A DNA stretch of 64,000 nucleotides from CAWCGU01 sp963838095. GTDB taxonomy: Bacteria > Actinomycetota > Thermoleophilia > Solirubrobacterales > 70-9. Of the stretch, positions 7,786 to 15,907 are shown one piece after another (the stretch's first letter is position 1; the number at the start of each line of letters is the position of its first letter). The notes below the pieces were generated by a model. It worked only from the letters and a program-made list of their open reading frames with translations, was not told the DNA's origin and did not search any database. A program made the translations under genes and the position numbers. The DNA lies in assembly GCA_963838095.1 (NCBI GenBank), contig CAWIPO010000009.1:62001-126000 (forward strand), read 5' to 3'.

Positions 7786-8898
7786 TTGATCGACCACAAG
7801 TTCAACGGCACGCCGTTCACCGTCGGCATCGAGGAGGAGCTGATGCTGATCGACGCGGAGAGCCTCGACCTCGCCCAGGAGGTGGAGGCCGTGCTGGGAG
7901 ACGTGCCGGGAGAGTTCGAGGGCCAGGTCAAGCGCGAGCTGATGCAGTCGGTGCTCGAGGTGGCGACGACGCCGTGTGCGACGATCGCCGAGGCCGGCGA
8001 GCAGCTCGCCCGGCTGCGGACGATGATGGCCGAGGTCTGCGAGCGGCGGGGGCTGCTGATCGGCGCCGCGGGCACGCATCCGACGGCGCGCTGGGAGGTC
8101 CAGAAGATTGTCGAGCGCGAGCGATACCAGGAGCTTGCGGCCGAGCTCGGCTACATCGCCCGCCGGGAGCTGATCTTCGGGATGCACGTGCACGTCGGGA
8201 TGGTCGGCGCCGATCGGGCGATCTACGTCGCCGACGGGATCCGCCGCTACCTGCCGCTGATGCTGGCGCTGTCGGCGAACTCCCCCTTCTGGCGCGGACA
8301 CGACACGGGCATGGTCTCGGTGCGGACGCCGGTGTTCCGCGCTTTCCCGCGCGTCGGGATTCCGCCGCACTACGGCACCTGGGAGATCTACGCGCGACGC
8401 GTCGAGTTGATGATGGAGTCCGGGGCGATCGACGACTACACGTACCTGTGGTGGGACGTTCGCCCGCATCCGAACCTGGGGACGGTGGAGGTTCGGGTCT
8501 TCGACCAGCCGACCCGGATCGACCAGACCGTGTCGCTCGCGGCCCTGACGGCTTCGCTGGCCCATCGCCTCGCCGGCCAGTTTGACGACGGGGAGCCTCT
8601 GGTGGAGGTCCCGACCGAGCTGGTCGACGACAACAAGGTCCGGGCCGCGTTGAAGGGGGTCGAGGGCGAGCTGGTGGACTTCCCGAAGCGGAAGGTGGTG
8701 CCGACTGCGGAGATGGTGCGGGATCTGTGCGCCAGCGTCGCCGTGGACGCCGAGGAGCTTGGCTGTGCGGCGGAGCTGGCGGGGATCGAGCGGATGATCG
8801 AAGAGGGCACCGGCGCGCGGCGTCAGCTGAGGATGCTCGAGAGCGGGCAGGACATGGCGGCGATAGTGCGCGAGATCGCCGCCAAGACAGTGCCCTAA
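7786..8898 (+). CDS. Carboxylate-amine ligase, glutamate-cysteine ligase type 2 family (YbdK-like)
   Basis: 370 residues, the usual length of the GCS2/YbdK group. Visible motifs are FTVGIEEELMLID at the start (ATP/Mg site), FGMHVHVGM near residue 130, and HPNLGTVEVRVFDQPTRID near 230. Members ligate a carboxylate to an amine with ATP; some make gamma-glutamylcysteine, others have unknown substrates, so glutamate-cysteine specificity is not claimed. The start is a TTG at 7786, which retains the whole N-terminal domain. Divergent from the aldolase. Confidence 0.88.
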   Translation: MIDHKFNGTPFTVGIEEELMLIDAESLDLAQEVEAVLGDVPGEFEGQVKRELMQSVLEVATTPCATIAEAGEQLARLRTMMAEVCERRGLLIGAAGTHPTARWEVQKIVERERYQELAAELGYIARRELIFGMHVHVGMVGADRAIYVADGIRRYLPLMLALSANSPFWRGHDTGMVSVRTPVFRAFPRVGIPPHYGTWEIYARRVELMMESGAIDDYTYLWWDVRPHPNLGTVEVRVFDQPTRIDQTVSLAALTASLAHRLAGQFDDGEPLVEVPTELVDDNKVRAALKGVEGELVDFPKRKVVPTAEMVRDLCASVAVDAEELGCAAELAGIERMIEEGTGARRQLRMLESGQDMAAIVREIAAKTVP

Positions 8899-8971
8899 GA
8901 GCACCATTTCGCCGGGCGGGTAGCCGGCGGGAGGGGCGAACGTATGCGTGCCGGGGGCTATTCTCGGCCCT

Positions 8972-9781
8972 ATGGCCGAGGCGGGTCCAGAGCTTTCAGT
9001 CGTCTGCAAGAACTGCGGTTCCGAGGTGAGCCCATACGTCACCGAGTGTCCCTACTGCGGCACGCGGCTTCGCAAGCGGGCGCCTCAGCTCGAGCGCCGT
9101 GGCGACGAGCTGGCCGCGAAGGAGACCCGCCGCGACCGCCGCGACCGACGCCGGCGGGCTGCCGCAAGCGAGCGCGCCGAGCGTGCATTCGCTGCCGTCG
9201 GACGCCCGTACGTGACGATCGCGGCGATCGTAGTGCCGGCCGCGGTGCTCGTCCTGGTGCAGGCAGGGGTGTTCTCGCTCACCGAGCTCGGACTGATCGG
9301 CACCGGCGGCCTCGCCTTCGCCGGCGATGCGAGTGCCGAGCCGTGGCGCTTCCTCGCTGCACCCTGGGTCTACGACGACGCCGGCTATCTCTTCGTCTGC
9401 GGCTTCGCACTGGCGATCTTCGGCCGCGGCATCGAGCGTCGATTGGGCGCGGTGGCGACGGCGCTGCTGCTGATCGCCTGCGGCGCGCTCAGCATGCTCG
9501 CCGCCCAGGGAATCGCCGAGGCGCTCGACTCGACGCGCTTGATCGGGGGCGGTAACGGGGTCGCCCTGGGCATGGTTGCGGCATGGGCTGTCATGCGACG
9601 ATCCGAAACCCGGGTCGGCGCCGACGACGACTTCGATTGGATGGGGGCCGCCGCCGCTGCGGCGGTGCTGCTCCTCTTGCCGCTCGTCGAGGACACCGCG
9701 AGCCTGGCCGCCGGGATCGCCGGCGGCGTCGTCGGCGGGCTCGCCGGGTTCACGGGATCCCGCTTCGCCCCCAAGGGGTGA
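8972..9781 (+). CDS. Zinc-ribbon rhomboid-like membrane protein, apparently lacking the catalytic Ser
   Basis: 269 residues from the ATG at 8972 (a start 8 codons earlier is possible). Residues ~12-34 are a zinc ribbon (CKNCG and CPYCG pairs), then a charged region rich in Arg, then about six hydrophobic helices in rhomboid-like order (the GRGIERRLGAVATALLLI block resembles the fold). Where active rhomboids have G-x-S-G, this protein has GGGNGVALG, with Asn in the place of Ser, so proteolysis is doubtful. The O-methyltransferase gene starts 8 bases after the stop and is probably co-transcribed. Confidence 0.7.
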   Translation: MAEAGPELSVVCKNCGSEVSPYVTECPYCGTRLRKRAPQLERRGDELAAKETRRDRRDRRRRAAASERAERAFAAVGRPYVTIAAIVVPAAVLVLVQAGVFSLTELGLIGTGGLAFAGDASAEPWRFLAAPWVYDDAGYLFVCGFALAIFGRGIERRLGAVATALLLIACGALSMLAAQGIAEALDSTRLIGGGNGVALGMVAAWAVMRRSETRVGADDDFDWMGAAAAAAVLLLLPLVEDTASLAAGIAGGVVGGLAGFTGSRFAPKG

Positions 9782-9789
9782 CGACTCCC

Positions 9790-10449
9790 ATGACAGACAA
9801 GTTCACCCCCCTCACCCCGGAGCTTCACCGTTACGTGGTCGCGCACGGCGCGCGACAGGACGACGTGCTGCGCAGGCTTCAGGCGCAGACCGCCGAGCGC
9901 TATCCGGATCTGAAGCAGATGCAGATCGCTCCCGACCAGGGCGCTGTGATGACGCTGCTGGCGAAGGCGATCGGCGCCCGGCGGGCAATCGAGCTCGGCA
10001 CCTTCACCGGCTACTCGGCGATCTGCATCGCCCGCGGCCTGCAGGCGGACGGCGTGCTTCTCGCATGCGAGCTGAGCGAGGAGTACGCCGAAGTCGCCCG
10101 CGGCTGGTTCGACGAGGCGGGTGTCGGCGAGCGGATCGAGCTCCGAATCGGGCCCGCGATCGAGACCCTGCGCGCCCTCCCTCGCGACGAGGCGTTCGAC
10201 CTCGCCTTCATCGACGCCGACAAGACCGGGTACGGCGACTACTACGAGGAGTGCCTGGCGCGTCTGCGGCCCGGCGGCTTGATTCTGTTCGACAACGTGT
10301 TGAAGGACGGTCGCGTGCTCGATCCCCCTGAAGGCGACGATTCCGCGCACGCGATCGCGGCCCTGAACGATCGCCTCGTCGCCGACGAGCGCGTCGAGCT
10401 CGCGATGCTGGCGATTGCCGACGGCGTCACCGTCGCGCTGAAGCGCTGA
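9790..10449 (+). CDS. SAM-dependent O-methyltransferase (COMT-like)
   Basis: 219 residues from the ATG at 9790; the longer frame upstream runs inside the preceding gene. SAM-binding motif I is AIELGTFTGYSAICIARGL. The metal-binding signature of the cation-dependent caffeoyl-CoA/catechol O-methyltransferases is visible as DLAFIDADKTGYGDYY followed by GGLILFDNVL. It transfers a methyl group from SAM to a hydroxyl, probably of a catechol-like compound; the true substrate is unknown. The stop codon touches hairpin repeat copy B. Confidence 0.9.
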   Translation: MTDKFTPLTPELHRYVVAHGARQDDVLRRLQAQTAERYPDLKQMQIAPDQGAVMTLLAKAIGARRAIELGTFTGYSAICIARGLQADGVLLACELSEEYAEVARGWFDEAGVGERIELRIGPAIETLRALPRDEAFDLAFIDADKTGYGDYYEECLARLRPGGLILFDNVLKDGRVLDPPEGDDSAHAIAALNDRLVADERVELAMLAIADGVTVALKR

Positions 10450-10501
10450 TCTCATGCAGATGAGATCGAGCCGAACCGGACGCGAAGCGGAGGATTCGGC
10501 G
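10449..10501 (+). repeat. Hairpin repeat, copy B
   Basis: Same orientation as copy A at 6626. It starts with the 18-base hairpin ATCTCATGCAGATGAGAT, shares 28 identical leading bases and the 14-base terminal block CGGAGGATTCGGCG. It begins on the last base of the O-methyltransferase stop codon and ends 24 bases before the next gene. Confidence 0.75.
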
Positions 10502-10525
10502 ATTGTTGATGTGTAGAGTCGTCAG

Positions 10526-11284
10526 ATGGACGAAGGGGGCCTGCTCGCGCGGATGGGCAGCAGCATCTCCCGCTTCTACGGCCTGGTGGGAGCGGCATCC
10601 GAGGGAGCGTCGGTGATCCGCTTCCCGGGAGTGCTGGGCTGCATCTGCCCGGCGGTGCCCGAGCGATCGATCTTCAACAGCATCGCCTACGGCGGATACC
10701 CGGCCCTGCATGCCGCGCTGGAGGACCTCGGCCATGCCTACGCGGCTGCCGGCGTGCGCGCCTGGATGGTCTGGGTTCCGGACGGGGACAGGGAGGCGGC
10801 GAAGATGCTGCGAAAGGCCGGCCACGACCTTGTCGCCCGGCCGCGGGCGATGGGAATGGAGCTGGCCGACCTTCCGGGCTCCGATCCGGGTGATCTCGAC
10901 TGGAGCGATCAAGGGTCGGTGGCCGAGCTCTCGAGCGTCAACGACCGCGCCTACGGCTATCCGGCGGACACGTTCGAGCGCGGGCTGCGCGGCTTTCCGG
11001 CCGAGGAAGCGCTCATCTACGTGGCTCGCCTCGGCGGCGACTCGTGCGCCGCACTGATGACCGTCGACGTCGACGGCGACTGCGGGGTCTACTTCGTCGC
11101 CACGATCCCCGACGCGCAGGGCATGGGCCTCGTCAGCCGGCTGCTGAACCTGGCGTTGACCGCCGCCCGCGAGCGCGGTTGCACGACGGCGACGCTTCAG
11201 GCCACGAGGGCCGGCCGTCCCGTGTACGAGCGCCTCGGCTTCGTCGACCTGATCGGGATGCAGATGTGGGAGCGGCGAAGCTAG
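10526..11284 (+). CDS. GNAT-family N-acetyltransferase, first of a tandem pair
   Basis: 252 residues. The C-terminal half (residues ~130-250) is a GNAT domain with the acyl-CoA-binding segment IPDAQGMGLVSRLL and the closing beta-strand pattern PVYERLGFVDLIGMQMWERR. The N-terminal half is an older, degenerate GNAT-like repeat (PERSIFNSIAYGG, VRAWMVWVPD). Acceptor substrate unknown. It is followed 9 bases after its stop by a paralogue with the same architecture, so the two arose by tandem duplication and are probably one operon. Confidence 0.85.
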   Translation: MDEGGLLARMGSSISRFYGLVGAASEGASVIRFPGVLGCICPAVPERSIFNSIAYGGYPALHAALEDLGHAYAAAGVRAWMVWVPDGDREAAKMLRKAGHDLVARPRAMGMELADLPGSDPGDLDWSDQGSVAELSSVNDRAYGYPADTFERGLRGFPAEEALIYVARLGGDSCAALMTVDVDGDCGVYFVATIPDAQGMGLVSRLLNLALTAARERGCTTATLQATRAGRPVYERLGFVDLIGMQMWERRS

Positions 11285-11293
11285 CCTCAAAGC

Positions 11294-12049
11294 ATGGACG
11301 CCGACGTGCTCAGAACCAGGGTCCTCGACAGCATGTTCGGGACCTGGCGGCTGCTCGCGGCCGCCCCCGGGGCTCGCGCGGTCGAGCGCCCGGGTCTGCT
11401 GGCGGCGATCGTGCCCGCGACCCCGGAGCGGTCGGTGTTCAACTCCGTCGTCTACGACGACGCCGGGGCTCTGGCGGCGGCGCGCGAGGAGCTGGAAGGC
11501 CTGTACGCCGAGGCAGGGGTGCGGGCCTGGACCGTCTGGGTGCCCGAGTCCGACAGCGAAAGCGCCCGCCTGCTCGAGGCGGCCGGCCACCGCCTGGACG
11601 CCGAGCCGCGGGCGATGGCGATGGAGCTCGGCGGGGTGCGGGAGCCGGACCTGTCCGGCTGTGACTGGAAGCGCGACGGCGACTTGGTCGCGCTCGCGCG
11701 GATCAACGACGCCGCATACGGCTACCCGTCCGGGACCTTCGGGGCGGGCCTGGCGGGCTTGCCGCCCGAGCGGCTGCACGTGTACGAAGCGCACGCCGAC
11801 GGCGAGCACGTCGCCGGACTGGCGACGACGGATTTCGACGGCGATTGCGAGATCGCGTTCGTGGCAACCCTGCCCGAGGCGCGGGGCCAGGGTCTGGCCT
11901 CGGCGCTGATGCGGCAGGCGATCTGGGAAGCGCGGGAGCGCGGCTGCGAGACGACGACGCTGCAGTCGACGAAACTGGGCAGGCCCGTGTACGAGCGGCT
12001 CGGCTACCGGGATCTCGGGGCGTTGCAGATGTGGGAGCGAAGGCGCTGA
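11294..12049 (+). CDS. GNAT-family N-acetyltransferase, second of a tandem pair
   Basis: 251 residues, collinear with the preceding gene. Shared blocks include PERSVFNS, AGVRAWTVWVPE, EPRAMAMEL, INDAAYGYPSGTF, the CoA loop LPEARGQGLASALM and the end PVYERLGYRDLGALQMWERR. In the N-terminal alignable stretch more than half the residues match the first copy. CoA-binding residues are intact in both, so both may be active, perhaps on different acceptors. It converges with the glycoside hydrolase gene; the stops are 1 base apart. Confidence 0.85.
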   Translation: MDADVLRTRVLDSMFGTWRLLAAAPGARAVERPGLLAAIVPATPERSVFNSVVYDDAGALAAAREELEGLYAEAGVRAWTVWVPESDSESARLLEAAGHRLDAEPRAMAMELGGVREPDLSGCDWKRDGDLVALARINDAAYGYPSGTFGAGLAGLPPERLHVYEAHADGEHVAGLATTDFDGDCEIAFVATLPEARGQGLASALMRQAIWEARERGCETTTLQSTKLGRPVYERLGYRDLGALQMWERRR

Positions 12050-12050
12050 C

Positions 12051-13088
12051 TCAACACTCAATGCCGCGCAGCTCGGCCATCGCGCAGTAGGCGGGCTTTT
12101 GGTCGCCGTCGCTCGTCAGCACTCCCCACCCAGACTCTCTCGCTCCTTCGATGCCCTCTACATCCACGAAGCGGTGAAAGATGATCACGGGTACATCCGG
12201 CTGGGCCTTCAGGAACTCATAGATCCCGACCAGCGCCTCTGCCTGCGCCTCCGGTGAGAAAGGCGCCGGCCCCGACGTCGAGATCCCCACCTCCGTCACC
12301 CAGATCGGCGTCTCCCCCTCGCCGTTTCGCTCCAGCACCTCTCGCGTGTTGTTGAGGATCGCTCCCACCCTGCGCACCGGCTCTTCGGAGAAGAACGGGT
12401 ACGGGTGTACGGCGACGGCGTCGAATTGGCCGCGTGCTCCCGCGTCGAGCGTCCTGGTCAGGAATTCGGCGTAGGCGATCTTTCCGTCGGTGGTCTCGCC
12501 GGCGGGGAGCAGGCCGGCGGCGAGGACGGGCATCTTCGGATTGGCCTTCTTGACTGCGTCGTAGGCGGCGATCAGCAGCGCCGCGTAGTGCTCCGGGTTC
12601 GGCGGCTCGCCTACCCAGAAACGGTCCAGGTTGGGCTCGTTCCAGATCTCGATCCCGCGTGCTTCGGGATATCGCTCGGCAACCAGGGCGGCGAAGTGGG
12701 CGTAGTCGGCGATGTGCGCCGAGTCCGGCGGGTGCCCCGGGACGGTCTCGCAGCCGGGCGGTTCGCCGTACGCCCAGCAGGGAGCGTTCGCGAGCACCCA
12801 GAGTGGGCGCAGCCCCAAATCGAGCGCCTGCCCGTAGAGCTCGTCGTAGCGGGACCAGTCGTAGCTGCCCGGCTCCGGCTCCACGTCGGGCCACGCGAGG
12901 TTGGAGCGGATCGTGTCGGCGCCGGAAGCGGCTGCCTCGTCGAGGAGCTCCGCCTGCGTGCCCCAATCCTCGTTGTAGCCGAAGTGCGGCTTCTGCTCCC
13001 GGGCCGGTTCGGGCTGCGGCTCGTCGCCACAGGCCACGAGAGCGAGCGCCGCGGCCGCCAGAATTGTCACCGCCCGGTATCGGATCAC
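12051..13088 (-). CDS. Secreted clan GH-A glycoside hydrolase lipoprotein
   Basis: 345 residues with a lipobox LVAC (Cys20), so surface-anchored. The TIM-barrel of clan GH-A is recognised by WNEPN (acid/base Glu after Asn, middle of the chain) and WVTEVGIST (nucleophile Glu near residue 265), plus ADTIRSNLAW near the start. The family removes or cleaves beta-linked sugars; GH5, GH39 and related families share these motifs and I cannot choose between them. An isolated gene, divergent from the small gene at 13100 with only 11 bases between start codons. Confidence 0.8.
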   Translation of the reverse strand: MIRYRAVTILAAAALALVACGDEPQPEPAREQKPHFGYNEDWGTQAELLDEAAASGADTIRSNLAWPDVEPEPGSYDWSRYDELYGQALDLGLRPLWVLANAPCWAYGEPPGCETVPGHPPDSAHIADYAHFAALVAERYPEARGIEIWNEPNLDRFWVGEPPNPEHYAALLIAAYDAVKKANPKMPVLAAGLLPAGETTDGKIAYAEFLTRTLDAGARGQFDAVAVHPYPFFSEEPVRRVGAILNNTREVLERNGEGETPIWVTEVGISTSGPAPFSPEAQAEALVGIYEFLKAQPDVPVIIFHRFVDVEGIEGARESGWGVLTSDGDQKPAYCAMAELRGIEC

Positions 13089-13099
13089 CTGCCCGAATA

Positions 13100-13462
13100 A
13101 TGTTCGTTGTCGTGTCGCCGCGCAGATATTCCGAGTCGGAGGTCGACGCGGCGGTTGACGCGATCAGCCAGCCGGGTCGATTTCGGGAGGCCGAGAGCAT
13201 GATAGCGGCCGCGGCGCCGGGCCTTCAGCGCATCCTCGCCGGCGCGCTCGCCGAGGGCGGATGGTTCGGTGAGTCGCACGAGACGGAGGTGGCGAAGGCG
13301 GCGAGGGTCGAGGACGAGGCCGAGCGGCTCGGTGCCGTTCGCACGCTGCTCGCCGAGGAGGCACGGATGGGGATGATGGTCGGCGTCGCTGTAGGGTGGG
13401 CGCTCGCCGAGGAGCTGTCGGCACGAAGCGACGAAGACGAGAAGGAGGAGGCAGATGTCTGA
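13100..13462 (+). CDS. Small conserved-looking protein of unknown function
   Basis: About 120 residues from ATG 13100, or 116 from GTG 13112. Mostly helical and charged: YSESEVDAAVDAISQPGRF, an Ala-rich middle, a hydrophobic but not clearly membrane-spanning segment (MGMMVGVAVGWALAEEL) and an acidic tail. No motif recognised. Its 3' end overlaps the dienelactone hydrolase gene by 8 bases, so translation is probably coupled. The much longer upstream frame is antisense to the glycoside hydrolase and is rejected. Confidence 0.6.
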   Translation: MFVVVSPRRYSESEVDAAVDAISQPGRFREAESMIAAAAPGLQRILAGALAEGGWFGESHETEVAKAARVEDEAERLGAVRTLLAEEARMGMMVGVAVGWALAEELSARSDEDEKEEADV

Positions 13463-14141
13463 GGTCGAGTTCGAGGCAAACGGCGGCACCGCGCGTGGCT
13501 ACATTGCGGAGCCGGAGGGGGAGGGACCCGGGGTCGTCGTGCTGCAGGAGTGGTGGGGGCTGGTGCACGAGATCAAGGGCGTCTGCGACCGCTTCGCCGC
13601 CGAGGGATTCGTTGCCCTGGCACCCGACCTGTACCACGGCGAAACCACCGATCAGCCCGACGAGGCGCAGCAGAAGCTGATGGCGCTGAACATCGAAGAG
13701 GCCGAGAAGGAGATGCGTGGGGCGGTGAAGTTCCTTCTCGACCACCCGAAGTGCAACGGGGAAGTCGGCTCGGTGGGCTTCTGCATGGGTGGCGGCCTCT
13801 CGATCTGGGCCGCGGCAACCAACCCCGACGTCGGCGCCGCGGTCAGCTTCTACTACGTGCTCCCGCACGGCAAGCCCGACTTCTCGCAGATCCAGGGCCC
13901 GGTGCTGGGTCACTTCGGCACCAGCGACGATTTCATCCCAACCGAAGACGCCGAGGCCCTCGAGCAGGAGATCCGCGATGCGGGCGTCGACGTCGAATTT
14001 CACTACTACGACGGTGCCGGGCACGCGTTCTTCAACGAGGAGAACAGGATCGGCACCCACAACCCCGAGCACGCCGAAACCGCCTGGCAGCGAACGCTCG
14101 ACTTCTTCAACCGCCACCTGCACCGAAACGGCACCGACTAG
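13455..14141 (+). CDS. Dienelactone hydrolase family protein
   Basis: 228 residues, an alpha/beta hydrolase with the Cys-Asp-His triad of the dienelactone hydrolase group: nucleophile Cys in GSVGFCMGGGLS, Asp in TSDDFIP, His in GAGHAFFNE. The N-terminal VVVLQEWWGL motif is also family-typical. Such enzymes hydrolyse cyclic lactones or small esters in the cytoplasm. The start overlaps the previous gene by 8 bases and the SBP56 gene follows after 11 bases, giving a three-gene operon. Confidence 0.92.
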   Translation: MSEVEFEANGGTARGYIAEPEGEGPGVVVLQEWWGLVHEIKGVCDRFAAEGFVALAPDLYHGETTDQPDEAQQKLMALNIEEAEKEMRGAVKFLLDHPKCNGEVGSVGFCMGGGLSIWAAATNPDVGAAVSFYYVLPHGKPDFSQIQGPVLGHFGTSDDFIPTEDAEALEQEIRDAGVDVEFHYYDGAGHAFFNEENRIGTHNPEHAETAWQRTLDFFNRHLHRNGTD

Positions 14142-14152
14142 GAGGAGATTCC

Positions 14153-15559
14153 ATGCCCGAGACCACGGACCCCACGTTCTATCGGTCCCCCGCCGCCGCT
14201 ATCGAGGCACCGCCCGAGAATCTCGCCTACGTTGCCGCGTTCGATCCGGCTGGCGAGCAGCTCGATGCGATGACTGTCATCGACTGCGACTCCGGTTCGC
14301 CGACCTACGGTCAGGTGGTCGGTTGGACAGACCTGCCGACGGGCGGCAACGAGTTGCACCACTTCGGATGGAACGCCTGCTCCAGCGCGCTCTGCCACGA
14401 GGGCCACAGTGGCGCGCTCGAGCGTCGCTACCTGATCGTGCCGGGCCTGCGCTCCTCTCGCACCTACGTGCTCGATACCGGGCCCGATCCGCGAGCGCCG
14501 CAGCTGGTGCGCACGATCGAACCCGAGGAGCTGGCCGAGAAGGCCGGCTATTCCCGGCCGCACACGGTGCACTGCGGACCGGGCGGCATCTTTATGTCCA
14601 ACCTGGGTGCTGCGAACGGCGCTGACGGCCCGGGCGGGGTGGCGCTGATCGACCATGACACCTTCGAGGTCACCGGCGCCTGGGAGACCGATCGTGGCGA
14701 TCAGTACTTCGCATACGACGTCTGGTGGCACCTGAAGGAGGATGTTGCCATCACGTCGGAGTGGGCCACCCCTTCGATGATCGAGGACGGGCTGAACCCC
14801 GACGACCTGCTGGGAAAGCGCTTTGGCCACCACCTCGACTTCTGGAGCCTCTCCGAGGGCAGGCTGATCCAGCGCGTCGACCTGGGCGACGAGCACCAGA
14901 TGGTGCTCGAGGTGAGGCCCGCTCACGACCCCAGGGAGAGCTGGGGCTTCGTCGGCGTGGTGATCAGTGTTGAGGATCTGTCTGCGTCAGTGTGGCTTTG
15001 GCACCGCGAGGACGATCGCTGGGCGGTGAAGAAGGTGATCACCATCCCGGCCGAGCCGGCCGAGACCGATCAGCTGCCCCCGGCGCTCCAGCCCTTCGGC
15101 GCGGCGCCGCCGCTCGTCAGCGACATCGACCTGTCGGTCGACGATCGCTGGCTGTACGTGTCGTGTTGGGGGACCGGGGAGCTCAAGCAGTTCGACGTGA
15201 GCGATCCCCACAACCCGAAGGAGACGGGCTCGGTGCGCCTCGGCGGCATCGTCAGCCGGACCCCGCATCCGGCCGCTCCCGACATTGCCCTGGGCGGCGC
15301 GCCCCAAATGGTGGAGGTGAGCCGCGACGGCCGTCGCGTCTACGCCACCAACTCGCTCTACGCATCGTGGGACGACGTCTTCTACCCGGACGGCGTGGGC
15401 GCCTGGATGACCCGCATCGACGCGGACACCGAGTCCGGCGGCATGACCCTCGATCCGCGGTTCTTCCCGCACGGCGAGGACTTCCGCGGACGACGAGTGC
15501 ACCAAACCCGCCTCCAGGCCGGGGATGCGTCAAGCGATTCGTACTGCTTCGTCGATTAG
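14153..15559 (+). CDS. Selenium-binding protein 56 / methanethiol oxidase family
   Basis: 468 residues from the ATG at 14153, preceded by a GGAGGAG site. The whole sequence fits the seven-bladed SBP56 family. The segment GWNACSSALCHEGH carries the Cys pair and His characteristic of the family, and the later blocks RPHTVHCGPGGIFMSNLG, FGHHLDFWSL and the C-terminal HQTRLQ are also conserved. Bacterial and human members oxidise methanethiol to H2S, formaldehyde and H2O2. Paired here with a dienelactone hydrolase. Function is an extrapolation from the family. Confidence 0.9.
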   Translation: MPETTDPTFYRSPAAAIEAPPENLAYVAAFDPAGEQLDAMTVIDCDSGSPTYGQVVGWTDLPTGGNELHHFGWNACSSALCHEGHSGALERRYLIVPGLRSSRTYVLDTGPDPRAPQLVRTIEPEELAEKAGYSRPHTVHCGPGGIFMSNLGAANGADGPGGVALIDHDTFEVTGAWETDRGDQYFAYDVWWHLKEDVAITSEWATPSMIEDGLNPDDLLGKRFGHHLDFWSLSEGRLIQRVDLGDEHQMVLEVRPAHDPRESWGFVGVVISVEDLSASVWLWHREDDRWAVKKVITIPAEPAETDQLPPALQPFGAAPPLVSDIDLSVDDRWLYVSCWGTGELKQFDVSDPHNPKETGSVRLGGIVSRTPHPAAPDIALGGAPQMVEVSRDGRRVYATNSLYASWDDVFYPDGVGAWMTRIDADTESGGMTLDPRFFPHGEDFRGRRVHQTRLQAGDASSDSYCFVD

Positions 15560-15586
15560 GCCGTTGCTAGGTCCTACCCGGGGCGC

Positions 15587-15608
15587 TCAGCCCTGGGGAC
15601 CGGGCTGA
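15587..15608. terminator. Hairpin between convergent genes
   Basis: TCAGCCC and GGGCTGA form a perfect 7-bp inverted repeat with an 8-base loop, placed between the SBP56 gene (+) and a small gene (-) whose stop it overlaps. No T run; it may act as a bidirectional terminator. Confidence 0.4.
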
Positions 15609-15781
15609 AACCAAACTGAGCGATCGCGCCAGTCGTGCGCCATAAGCACGAGGCCCACGGCCGCGAGCATCACCCCGGTAAGGCCGTGGTGGAGGCGTTG
15701 CTCGCCGACCCACAGTCGCCGCTGGACCGGGTCATAACGCACGGCTCCGAGCGCGTATCGCCTCTGGTCGATGCTCATCAT
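15587..15781 (-). CDS. Small putative membrane protein
   Basis: 64 residues. A basic, Arg-rich N-terminal half (MSIDQRRYALGAVRYDPVQR) is followed by one hydrophobic segment (LTGVMLAAVGLVLMA) and the end HDWRDRSVWFQPG. Residue pattern and position between two convergent/divergent genes suggest a real small membrane protein, but I recognise no family. It reads away from the R2lox gene across 126 bases that should hold both promoters. Confidence 0.5.
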   Translation of the reverse strand: MMSIDQRRYALGAVRYDPVQRRLWVGEQRLHHGLTGVMLAAVGLVLMAHDWRDRSVWFQPGPQG

Positions 15782-15907
15782 GTGCCCAATATCGGCCTTT
15801 TTGCAGGTCTCCTTTACGACCGTCCGGAGTTTTTAACCGCTTGGACAGGCAAACCGGGTACTCTCCGGGCACCGGTTTCCCAGGTCGAGTCGAGAGAGAG
15901 GTTGGAC

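Noticed and set aside
10427..12061. Long open frame on the minus strand across the GNAT pair
   Set aside because: Antisense to two well-supported genes with motif conservation; open only because of GC-rich codon bias. Its start region translates the hairpin repeat.
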